Shown here: positions 1 to 5,487 of the stretch, piece by piece | How the letters are laid out: each line of letters opens with the position of its first letter | Numbering within the stretch: position 1 is the stretch's first letter | DNA from: Candidatus Dormiibacterota bacterium | GTDB lineage: Bacteria; Chloroflexota; Dormibacteria; Aeolococcales; Aeolococcaceae | Assembly (NCBI GenBank): GCA_955651875.1 | Contig: CATPAP010000255.1 | Coordinates: forward strand, 1-6,169 | Length of the DNA: 6,169 nucleotides | Reading direction: 5' to 3' | The notes under the pieces: generated by a model | Told to the model about the DNA's origin: nothing | Database searches by the model: none | Seen by the model: only the letters and a program-made list of their open reading frames with translations | Translations under genes and position numbers: made by a program

Positions 1-944
1 CGCTGACCGGGCCGCAGGCGGCCTGCTGCGTCGGCCTCGTGGATGGCGAGGGGGATCGAGGCCGCGCTGGTGTTGCCAACGCGCTGGACGTTGAGGATCA
101 CTCGGTCCATGGAAACACCGAGACGCTTGGCCGTGGCCTCGATGATGCGAAGGTTGGCCTGGTGTGGAATGAACCAGTCGATGTCGTCTGGTGTCCAGCC
201 GGCGTCCGCACAGAGCTGGAGCGCCGCCTCGCTGAGGCGCTCCACAGCTGCGCGGAAGGTTCCCTTGCCGGCCATCCGGATCGCATGCGGGCTGTCCGGT
301 TCACCGGGGCGGGGGCCGTAGTAGATGAGGTCGGCGGCGCCCCCGTCAGCGGCCCAGCGCAGCGCACGGATGCCACTCCCCTCACCGCCGCCCACGATCG
401 CGGCCGCGGCGCCGTCGCCGAAGAGCACGCAGGTGGTGCGGTCCGTGTAGTCGGTGAGGTTGGTGAGTGCCTCCGATGCGATCACGAGGATGGTCTCGGC
501 GGCACGGCTGCGGATCATCGAGTCGGCGATGGCGAGCCCATAGACGAATCCTGTGCAGGCCGCGTTGATGTCGAAGGCGGGCATCCCGCCCAGGCCGAGC
601 TTTTGCTGGATGAGGCAGGCGGTCGACGGCAGCCGGGTCTCTGCGCTGCAGGTCGCCACGATGATCACGTCAGGCCGCGGGTTACCGGCTCGGGCCAGTG
701 CCTCGCGAGCAGCACGTGCGCCCATTGTCGTGGGCGTCTCGCCGGAGGCGACGCGGCGCCGCTCGCGGATGCCGGTGCGCTCGACGATCCACGTGTCCGA
801 TGTATCGACCATCGCCTCGATGTCGGCGTTGGAGATCACAGCATCGGGTACGTGGGCGCCGAGGGAGAGGATCTGTGCCACTGGGGTGGCCGTCCCGCCC
901 GTCGCCGTGTCCATGGTCGCCTGGGGAAGTGGGGCGGTGGGCAT
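1..944 (-). CDS. fabH: Beta-ketoacyl-ACP synthase III (FabH), C-terminus cut by window edge
   Basis: This enzyme condenses an acyl-CoA primer with malonyl-ACP to start type II fatty acid synthesis in the cytosol. I translated 314 complete residues from the complementary strand. The thiolase-fold catalytic triad is intact: Cys130 in NAACTGF, His261 in PHQANLRII and Asn291 in VGNTSAASIP. The conserved N-terminal block DTSDTWIVERTGIRERR is at residues 47-63, and FGDGAAA is at 175-181. About 20 C-terminal residues (the usual glycine-rich GFGxG end) lie beyond position 1. The start is uncertain. ATG at 944 gives about 20 residues more than E. coli FabH at the N-terminus; ATG at 914 or GTG at 881 fits the family better, and none has a clear Shine-Dalgarno. 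It is divergent from the gene at 1047. Primer preference (acetyl or branched) cannot be read from the sequence. The family call is secure. Confidence 0.95.
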   Translation of the reverse strand, partial: MPTAPLPQATMDTATGGTATPVAQILSLGAHVPDAVISNADIEAMVDTSDTWIVERTGIRERRRVASGETPTTMGARAAREALARAGNPRPDVIIVATCSAETRLPSTACLIQQKLGLGGMPAFDINAACTGFVYGLAIADSMIRSRAAETILVIASEALTNLTDYTDRTTCVLFGDGAAAAIVGGGEGSGIRALRWAADGGAADLIYYGPRPGEPDSPHAIRMAGKGTFRAAVERLSEAALQLCADAGWTPDDIDWFIPHQANLRIIEATAKRLGVSMDRVILNVQRVGNTSAASIPLAIHEADAAGRLRPGQ

Positions 945-1046
945 CGTGAGGGTACAAGCCTACGCGCCGCAGGCCCGTTACGGGGCAGCGGGCGCCGCCG
1001 CTTCCGTGTCGCCGCCGCGGGTGGCTTCGTTGTATCTTTGCCCGCG
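945..1046. promoter_or_regulatory. Divergent intergenic region between fabH and the 1047 gene
   Basis: This 102-base gap separates two genes transcribed outward, so it should hold promoters for both. On the plus strand, TATCTT at 1033-1038 lies 8 bases before the ATG at 1047. That spacing would place transcription start at or near the start codon, so the 1047 gene may be leaderless, and no Shine-Dalgarno is visible before it. No convincing -35 element is seen on either strand. The middle (about 980-1020) is nearly pure G+C and could fold, but I cannot define a specific hairpin. Confidence 0.35.
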
Positions 1047-1478
1047 ATGCACCTGGTCGCCAATTCGGGCAGCGCGTTCGCGATCAACGGCTTCGCCGGG
1101 CTCACCGGAGCGCAGGAGCTGAGCTTCTGGCTGGCGTTCATCCTTTTCAACGGCTACGTCATGCTCGAGGTCATCTGTCTGGCCGCCTTCTACTTCGCCT
1201 CGCGCCCGCGCGCCGGTGGCCGTCCCAACCCGGCGGCGATCTGGTACTTCTTGGCGTCGGTCCTGGTGGTGTTGGCGTTCATCAGCACGGTCTGGGGCGC
1301 ACCCGCGGAGAAGACATTCCTCGATGACAGCGGCACCTTCCTGGCGCTGGGGGGGCGCGGCTTCAGGGTGCTGATCGGTCTGGTCCTCTTTGCCGGCGGC
1401 GCGACCATGTGCCTGCTCATCGGCGCGGTTGCCACGGCGCGGCGCAAGAAGGCAGAACGCCAAGCCCTGGTTATCTGA
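1047..1478 (+). CDS. Small three-helix membrane protein of unknown function
   Basis: I do not recognise this 143-residue protein. It has three clear hydrophobic segments, at about residues 25-52, 66-87 and 108-131. The short N-terminus contains NSGSAFAINGF. Between helices 2 and 3 is a hydrophilic loop with APAEKTFLDDSG, and the C-terminus is basic (TARRKKAER). There is no CxxC, heme-binding or catalytic motif. I chose ATG 1047 because it begins just before the hydrophobic protein; the upstream part of the same reading frame is an antisense shadow of fabH. No ribosome site is visible, which would fit a leaderless message. The stop overlaps the end of the convergent gene by 8 bp. The predicted location is the cytoplasmic membrane. 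No function can be assigned from the context. Confidence 0.75.
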   Translation: MHLVANSGSAFAINGFAGLTGAQELSFWLAFILFNGYVMLEVICLAAFYFASRPRAGGRPNPAAIWYFLASVLVVLAFISTVWGAPAEKTFLDDSGTFLALGGRGFRVLIGLVLFAGGATMCLLIGAVATARRKKAERQALVI

Positions 1479-1971
1479 GCGAGAAGCTCACGATCGCCGC
1501 GGGGTTCAGCAGTGCGAAGGGGCGCTGCAGGGCATGGGTGCCTGAGCTGATGGCTGTCACCCAGAGCGCGGACACGTTGGTCACCGGGATGAAGTCCCCT
1601 GGGTACCGCTCCAGGTGGTCCTGAAGGGTGTGCCGCGGCTCGACGTGGACGTCGCCGACCATCGAGAACGCGTGGGTGTGGATGGAGGCGGGATGAGCCA
1701 CCTTCTCTCGCCAGAGCGCGGTGTTGCCATCGCCGGCATCGTCGATCGGGCAGATCGCGACCACCCCTGCCTTGGCCACCGTGAGGACCGGCTCGCTGCG
1801 GCTCAGGATCGGATAGCTCACCGAGAGCGGCTCAGCCCGTGCGCTGCGCAGGTGCAGGTAGTCACCGAAGCGGTTGACGGCGTCGCTGACCCGGTCAGGG
1901 CGGACGATCTCCAACTCGCCGGTAATCTGGATGAAGGTCGAGTAGACCTCGATGGTCCGCCAGTCGCTCAT
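1471..1971 (-). CDS. Hypothetical protein with two DUF6812-like repeats
   Basis: This 166-residue soluble protein has no signal peptide or membrane helix. It looks like two copies of one module. Copy 1 (about residues 9-77) reads TFIQITGELEI, then RVSDAVNRFGDYLHL, then EPVLTVAKAGVVAI. Copy 2 (about 97-166) reads THAFSMVGDVHV, then TLQDHLERYPGDFIPV, then RPFALLNPAAIVSF. Matching positions include Gly18/Gly106, Asp30/Asp118, Pro61/Pro151 and Val71/Val161. The pattern of a strand, a Gly, a short helix with Asp, then F-x-P/L-V resembles the DUF6812 family, whose function is not known to me; this assignment is by eye. I took ATG 1971 as the start; a GTG at 1998 would add nine residues, and neither has a good Shine-Dalgarno. 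It converges with and overlaps the 1047 gene by 8 bp, and is divergent from the gene at 2091. Confidence 0.75.
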   Translation of the reverse strand: MSDWRTIEVYSTFIQITGELEIVRPDRVSDAVNRFGDYLHLRSARAEPLSVSYPILSRSEPVLTVAKAGVVAICPIDDAGDGNTALWREKVAHPASIHTHAFSMVGDVHVEPRHTLQDHLERYPGDFIPVTNVSALWVTAISSGTHALQRPFALLNPAAIVSFSLR

Positions 1972-2090
1972 GGCGGCGATGACGGTAGCAGCGGGCACCG
2001 CGTTGTGTCCGCGCCGCGCGCAGGCAGGTGGGAGCGATCCTCGCTTATCCTGTGCGCCGTCGCGTCCGGGGTCGGCTGTGTTGGGAAGAA
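1972..2090. promoter_or_regulatory. Divergent intergenic region, 119 bases
   Basis: This gap lies between the minus-strand repeat protein and the plus-strand microprotein, so both promoters are expected here. A weak -10 candidate, TATCCT at 2046-2051, faces the microprotein, with no recognisable -35. I see no inverted repeat or operator that I can define. A reading frame open from a GTG at 2028 continues into the microprotein, but its first 21 residues are arginine-rich and unlike the rest, so I treat this part as non-coding. Confidence 0.3.
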
Positions 2091-2228
2091 ATGGTCGAAC
2101 GCTTCATCCTCGCCCTCCGTACTGACTTCGGGTGTCTGGTCATCATCGTCGCTTTCCTGGTGATCATGATCTCGACAATCGTCTTCGCCAACATCATCAC
2201 TCCGCCGTCCAACAACCCCTTCGTCTGA
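2091..2228 (+). CDS. Single-helix microprotein upstream of the Rieske gene
   Basis: This 45-residue protein starts MVERFILALRTDFG, has one strongly hydrophobic segment at about residues 14-36 (CLVIIVAFLVIMISTIVFAN) and ends in a short polar tail with TPPSNNPFV. ATG 2091 follows GGGAAG closely, a weak Shine-Dalgarno-like stretch. A longer version from GTG 2028 is possible but less likely. The gene lies 67 bases before the Rieske gene on the same strand. Size and topology match small accessory subunits of membrane complexes, such as the 29-37 residue PetG, PetL, PetM and PetN of cytochrome b6f, but there is no sequence similarity I can claim. Its coding status rests on composition, start context and position. 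Confidence 0.6.
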   Translation: MVERFILALRTDFGCLVIIVAFLVIMISTIVFANIITPPSNNPFV

Positions 2229-2253
2229 CCGCAGTCGGGCCGCGAGCCATCGC

Positions 2254-2259
2254 TAGAAT
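2254..2259 (+). promoter_or_regulatory. Candidate -10 element of the b6c operon
   Basis: TAGAAT fits the -10 consensus well and stands out in G+C-rich surroundings. It would place transcription start near 2266 and give a leader of about 30 bases before the Rieske ATG. No good -35 hexamer lies 16-18 bases upstream. A GAGG Shine-Dalgarno at 2287-2290 precedes the ATG by 5 bases. Confidence 0.35.
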
Positions 2260-2295
2260 CCCCTCAGTCGCTGTTCTCCCCGTCCTGAGGCCCTC

Positions 2296-2955
2296 ATGGC
2301 GCTGAACCCGTACGACTCGCCCCGCGGCAAGCTGCGCTCGCGCGTGGAGACGACCCGCCGGCAGTTCCTCCTGCTGGTCGGCTCGGTCGGGGCAGTCGGA
2401 GCCACCCTCTTCGGCGGCATCGAGCTGCTCAAGTTCATGTTCCCGGCGGCCACCCTCGAGGCGCCGCCCGAGTTCAAGACGACCTTCACGGTGTCGGACC
2501 TGACCGGCAACGGCACGCTCAAGGTCAACGTCATCTCCGACACCGGCAACCGCGTGACCGTGGTGCTCGACGCCACCGGCGTATACGCGGTGTACCTGGT
2601 CTGCACCCATCTCGGCTGCACGCCCAACTACGTCAGCGACGTGACCAGCGGCACCGGGGTGACGGACAGCTCGGCAACCGTGACGAAGCACTACACCGCC
2701 GAGCCCGGCCTGACTTCCCGGAACGGCTGGGCGTGTCCCTGCCACGGCAGCCGGTACTACATCGACTCGACCAACTTCTACGGACCCGCGCCCCGCCCGA
2801 TGGACTGGGTCGACGTCCGGGTCTCCCCGGACAACCACTTCGTCGTGAACCGGGCATCGATCACCGTGTACCGTCAGGCCGGAGACACCAGCGTCCCGAC
2901 GTGGCGGCTGGACCCGAAGACAGGCAAGAGCAATGGCATGACGGTCGGCGTCTGA
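2296..2955 (+). CDS. Rieske [2Fe-2S] protein of a b6c-type quinol oxidoreductase
   Basis: This 219-residue subunit takes one electron from quinol at the Qo site and passes it to the c-type cytochrome. A twin-arginine motif (TTRRQFLLL, Arg21-Arg22) precedes a hydrophobic anchor at about 25-48, as expected for a Tat-exported, uncleaved Rieske protein with its domain outside the membrane. Box 1 is CTHLGC (103-108) and box 2 is CPCHGS (147-152). These supply two Cys and two His cluster ligands and the disulfide pair. Ser152 and Tyr154 match the hydrogen-bonding Ser and Tyr that raise the potential in known Rieske proteins. The proline loop GPAPRPMD is at 163-170. The odd feature is the spacer between the boxes: 38 residues against 12-13 in chloroplast and bovine proteins, rich in Ser, Thr and Gly. 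ATG 2296 has GAGG 5 bases upstream. Cytochrome b follows after 40 bases. It is equivalent to petC/qcrA. Confidence 0.96.
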   Translation: MALNPYDSPRGKLRSRVETTRRQFLLLVGSVGAVGATLFGGIELLKFMFPAATLEAPPEFKTTFTVSDLTGNGTLKVNVISDTGNRVTVVLDATGVYAVYLVCTHLGCTPNYVSDVTSGTGVTDSSATVTKHYTAEPGLTSRNGWACPCHGSRYYIDSTNFYGPAPRPMDWVDVRVSPDNHFVVNRASITVYRQAGDTSVPTWRLDPKTGKSNGMTVGV

Positions 2956-2983
2956 GCGGCACAATGGGAGAGAGAGAGCCGAT

Positions 2984-2993
2984 GGGGGAGGAG
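2984..2993 (+). promoter_or_regulatory. Ribosome binding site fixing the GTG start of cytochrome b
   Basis: The purine run GGGGGAGGAG ends two bases before the GTG at 2996, with its GGGGGAG part well placed for ribosome binding. The ATG codons at 2964 and 2982 are in another frame and reach a stop at 2997-2999, so GTG 2996 is the only start that fits both the signal and the family alignment. Confidence 0.7.
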
Positions 2994-2995
2994 CA

Positions 2996-3727
2996 GTGAG
3001 CGCCCGTCCGACCGAGGGCAACCCGCTTCGCGCGTTCGTGGCCCAGGTCTGGGGTTCGATCTTCCGTCACGGTCTGCCGACGACCGACAAGGTGGCCGCG
3101 CGCACCGCACTGACCAACTTCTTCCTCCACATCCACCCGGTGCGGGTCAAGAAGTCGGCTATCCGGGTGAGTTACACCCTCTGCCTCGGTGGCCTGTCGT
3201 TCTTCCTCTTCATCCTGCTGACCATCAGCGGGCTGTTCCTCATGTTCTATTACATCCCCTCGGTCGACCAGGCCTACCAGAACATCAAGGACCTGCAGTT
3301 CGTCGCGACCTTCGGCCTGGTCATCCGCAACCTGCACCGCTGGGCTGCGCACGGCATGGTCATCACGGTGTGGCTGCACATGGCCCGCGTCTTCTATCAG
3401 GGCTCGTACAAGCCTCCACGCGAGTTCAACTGGGCGATCGGCACCTTCCTGCTGCTCACCACCCTGCTGCTCTCCTTCTCGGGCTACCTGCTCCCGTGGG
3501 ACCAGCTGGCGGTGTGGGCGATCACCGTCGGCACCAACATGGCCAAGTACGCGCCCATCGCCGGGCCCTACACCCGCTACCTGCTGCTCGGTGGTCGCAA
3601 CGTCGGCCAGGGCGCACTCATACGCTTCTACGTGTTACACGTCGTCGCCCTGCCCCTCATCGGGTTCATCCTGATGGTCATACACTTCTGGCGCGTCCGC
3701 AAGGACGGGTTCACGGGAGGCCTCTGA
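2996..3727 (+). CDS. Cytochrome b6-like subunit (N-terminal half of split cytochrome b)
   Basis: This 243-residue four-helix membrane subunit carries two b hemes and forms parts of the Qo and Qi sites. Heme ligands are His114 and His128 in NLHRW...VWLH, and His215 and His230 in VLH...VIH. The spacings of 14 and 15 match cytochrome b6; bc1-type chains have 14 in the second pair. SGYLLPWDQ at 162-170 is the conserved stretch before the cd helices. Cys63 in TLCLGG aligns with Cys35 of cytochrome b6 (YCLGG), the covalent anchor of heme c_n. The N-terminus is about 28 residues longer than chloroplast b6 and includes SIFRHGLP and FFLHIHPVRV. It ends at RKDGFTGGL, as b6 does, with the remaining helices encoded by the next gene after a 3-base gap. 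It is equivalent to petB/qcrB. GTG start supported by a strong Shine-Dalgarno. Confidence 0.96.
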   Translation: MSARPTEGNPLRAFVAQVWGSIFRHGLPTTDKVAARTALTNFFLHIHPVRVKKSAIRVSYTLCLGGLSFFLFILLTISGLFLMFYYIPSVDQAYQNIKDLQFVATFGLVIRNLHRWAAHGMVITVWLHMARVFYQGSYKPPREFNWAIGTFLLLTTLLLSFSGYLLPWDQLAVWAITVGTNMAKYAPIAGPYTRYLLLGGRNVGQGALIRFYVLHVVALPLIGFILMVIHFWRVRKDGFTGGL

Positions 3728-3730
3728 GCG

Positions 3731-4324
3731 ATGGCGACGACTGTCGACGGCACCCCTAGCGAAACAGGCGACGGTGCGTCGGTGCCGGTCAATCGCACCA
3801 CGGCGACCGGGGTGCGCACACCGCGCCCGCGCGGCACCGGTCCTGAGCTTGCCGCCACCCCGCTGGTGGTCCGCCGGCGCGAGGAGGAGGAGACCGTGGT
3901 CACCTTCCCGGCGCTGGTCTGGAAGGAGTTCCTCGCCGGCCTCGCCGCGTTCGTGGTCCTGCTCGCCGTCTCCATCCAGGTCAACGCGCCCCTGCTGCAG
4001 CGGGCCAACACCGCGATCACGCCCAACCCCGCCAAGGCACCCTGGTACTTCCTCGGCCTCCAGGAGCTGCTCGAGCGATTTCCCCCGGTCATGGCGGGGG
4101 TTGCCTTCCCGAGCTTCGTGATCATCTTCATGATCCTGACCCCGTACCTTGACCGCAATCCCAGCCGCCGCCCTCAGGACCGTAAGGTGGCGATCGCGCT
4201 CTTCACCATCTATATGTGCCTCACGGTCTGCTTTGTGGTGATCGGGGTGTTCTTCCGCGGCATGGCGTTCAACTGGGACTGGACGCGCATCCTCGGCCAC
4301 CCTGGGGTCAAGCCGGCGGTATGA
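3731..4324 (+). CDS. Subunit IV-like protein (C-terminal half of split cytochrome b)
   Basis: This 197-residue protein supplies helices E-G of cytochrome b and part of the quinol-oxidising site. Predicted helices lie at about 64-84, 122-140 and 152-176. The ef-loop motif appears as NPAKAPWYFLGLQELL (99-114): Trp105 and Tyr106 of PEWY are kept, but Ala103-Pro104 replace Pro-Glu, so the proton-accepting Glu is absent there. From memory, KAPWYF is a recurring variant in bacterial menaquinol-type complexes. The first 55 or so residues are a polar Thr, Gly, Pro and Arg-rich extension ending in the acidic patch EEEE (51-54); chloroplast subunit IV is only about 160 residues. GGGAGG at 3715-3720 lies 10 bases before ATG 3731. 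The stop overlaps the cytochrome c start as ATGA, so translation is probably coupled. It is equivalent to petD. Confidence 0.93.
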   Translation: MATTVDGTPSETGDGASVPVNRTTATGVRTPRPRGTGPELAATPLVVRRREEEETVVTFPALVWKEFLAGLAAFVVLLAVSIQVNAPLLQRANTAITPNPAKAPWYFLGLQELLERFPPVMAGVAFPSFVIIFMILTPYLDRNPSRRPQDRKVAIALFTIYMCLTVCFVVIGVFFRGMAFNWDWTRILGHPGVKPAV

Positions 4325-5346
4325 GCAGGTGGGTCTTCGTGATCCTGTCGGCAATGCTGATCGCGCTGGTCGGGATCTCTGCCATCCGCGACAGCCAGGA
4401 CCGCAGCTACCTGGACATCCAGCAGCGCTACCAGTCGGACTACAACGACACCGCCTTCAACCTGCAGGTGCAGCAGATCTTCCCCTCGTTTCCCGACGCC
4501 AAGCGCGGCGACACGTTCCGGGTCGAACGCTGCATCTCCTGCCACGTCCCCGACATCGCCACCATCGGGCCCGAGCTCGCGGCGCAGCGGCTCGCCAAGG
4601 ACTTCCTGAAGTACGAGCCCAACGCGCAGGCGATCATCGCCCAGAACCACTTGACCGGCGTGCATCCGGCGTACATCGCCAACGGCCCCAGCGTGGCCTC
4701 AGCGACCGGCAAGGGCTTCTCGCCGGCGATGGACTACACCATCTACGGGGCCACGGGCACGGGCTTCCTGCCGTACTCCGTCACCGGCCCGTCGACCAAT
4801 GCGTCCAAGGGCTACCAGGTGGACAGGACCACCGTCCTCCCAGGTCCTCTGCCCCTGTCCGTCGCCCCCGCAACCCTCGACCCCTCAGACAAGAGCCCCT
4901 CAACGCAGAAGGTGGGCATCGACCAGGTCGGCTGCATCGTGTGCCACAACGGCAGCCGGCTCGCGCTCAGCCAGACCGACGCCCACCAGAACCTGATCAT
5001 CAACCCCGAGTACGACTTCACCACCGGAGCGAAGCTGTACTACACGTATTGCGTCACCTGCCACGGCGTGCAGGGCGAGGGTGGCAAGGGGCCGCCCCTC
5101 AACAACCAGGACCGCCTCGGGTACTTCAACGAGGACTATTACTATCGCTGCATCGAGTACGGCTTCACCGACTTCGAGCACCTCGGCAGCATCATGCCCA
5201 ACTGGGGCGGGGTCGCCAGCGACTTCGTGTACGACGCCAGCCGCGACAAGCAGAAGCCCGCCCCGCAGGCCGTCCTCACCGAGGACCAGATCCACGTCCT
5301 GATCCAGTTCATCCGCCATTGGGAGCTGTACACCACCCAGCCGTAG
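4321..5346 (+). CDS. Membrane-anchored triheme cytochrome c of the b6c complex
   Basis: This 341-residue protein should accept electrons from the Rieske cluster and pass them to a terminal oxidase or soluble carrier. An N-terminal hydrophobic segment (about 4-22, with no obvious signal-peptidase site) anchors it, and the rest would lie outside the membrane. Three heme c motifs are present: CISCH (71-75), CIVCH (205-209) and CVTCH (244-248). The C-terminal part looks like class I cytochrome c: CVTCHGVQGEGGKGPPLNN, then Met292 in SIMPNWGG as probable axial ligand, then a final helix LTEDQIHVLIQFIRHW. The first heme region and the Gly, Pro and Ser-rich stretch at 120-200 are not a fold I recognise. 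ATG 4321 overlaps the preceding stop by 4 bp, and the hydrophobic start supports it. By position it corresponds to heliobacterial PetA, which is diheme. Cysteine 277 is not in a heme motif. Confidence 0.93.
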   Translation: MSRWVFVILSAMLIALVGISAIRDSQDRSYLDIQQRYQSDYNDTAFNLQVQQIFPSFPDAKRGDTFRVERCISCHVPDIATIGPELAAQRLAKDFLKYEPNAQAIIAQNHLTGVHPAYIANGPSVASATGKGFSPAMDYTIYGATGTGFLPYSVTGPSTNASKGYQVDRTTVLPGPLPLSVAPATLDPSDKSPSTQKVGIDQVGCIVCHNGSRLALSQTDAHQNLIINPEYDFTTGAKLYYTYCVTCHGVQGEGGKGPPLNNQDRLGYFNEDYYYRCIEYGFTDFEHLGSIMPNWGGVASDFVYDASRDKQKPAPQAVLTEDQIHVLIQFIRHWELYTTQP

Positions 5347-5354
5347 GGAGGTGA
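5346..5354 (+). promoter_or_regulatory. Strong ribosome binding site for the 40-residue microprotein
   Basis: GGGAGGTGA is close to the full anti-Shine-Dalgarno complement and begins on the last base of the cytochrome c stop codon. It ends 9 bases before ATG 5364. The GTG and TTG codons between them hit stops within a few codons, so this site points to the microprotein and is the best evidence that it is translated. Confidence 0.7.
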
Positions 5355-5363
5355 GTTGAGCCG

Positions 5364-5486
5364 ATGAGACGCCGCACACTCGCCCGCGACCTGCTCGGTA
5401 CCCTGCTCATGTTTGTGGTGCTGATCGGTCTGTGCGTGGTCATCATCCTCGGCGAGCACTTCCTCGAGAACTTCAAGTCCCACTGA
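5364..5486 (+). CDS. Single-helix microprotein, 40 residues, downstream of cytochrome c
   Basis: The protein begins MRRRTLARDLLG, has one hydrophobic helix at about residues 10-29 (LLGTLLMFVVLIGLCVVIIL) and ends in the polar tail GEHFLENFKSH. The Arg-rich N-terminus suggests an N-in, C-out arrangement by the positive-inside rule. It starts 17 bases after the cytochrome c stop behind a near-perfect Shine-Dalgarno, and the next gene begins one base after its stop, so it sits firmly inside the operon. A role as a small structural or assembly subunit of the quinol oxidoreductase is inferred from size, topology and position only; I see no family match. Confidence 0.7.
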   Translation: MRRRTLARDLLGTLLMFVVLIGLCVVIILGEHFLENFKSH

Positions 5487-5487
5487 G

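Noticed and set aside
39..1046. Long plus-strand open frame running across the fabH region into the 1047 gene
   Set aside because: It is antisense to an unmistakable FabH with all catalytic residues; its translation is Gly/Arg/Asp-rich and has no fold features. Only the part from ATG 1047 is kept.
1471..1971. Pyridoxamine 5'-phosphate oxidase-like flavoprotein
   Set aside because: First impression from size and beta-rich pattern, but no FMN-binding signature is present and the two-fold internal repeat fits a DUF6812-like protein better.
2229..2295. Rho-independent terminator between the first microprotein and the Rieske gene
   Set aside because: No inverted repeat followed by a T-run is present. 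The 67 bases instead contain a -10-like TAGAAT.
2964..2999. Mini-ORF MGEREPMGEEQ between Rieske and cytochrome b, overlapping the GTG start
   Set aside because: It has no good ribosome site, is 11 codons long, and its purine-rich composition is explained by the Shine-Dalgarno of cytochrome b. Leader-peptide regulation cannot be excluded but nothing supports it.
2197..3021. Long minus-strand open frame opposite the Rieske gene
   Set aside because: Shadow frame produced by high G+C; the translation is Arg/Gly/Val-rich without motifs, while the plus strand encodes a clear Rieske protein.
4329..5354. Second long plus-strand frame across the cytochrome c gene
   Set aside because: The product is Arg/Pro/His-rich and lacks the heme motifs; it is a +1 frame shadow of the triheme cytochrome.
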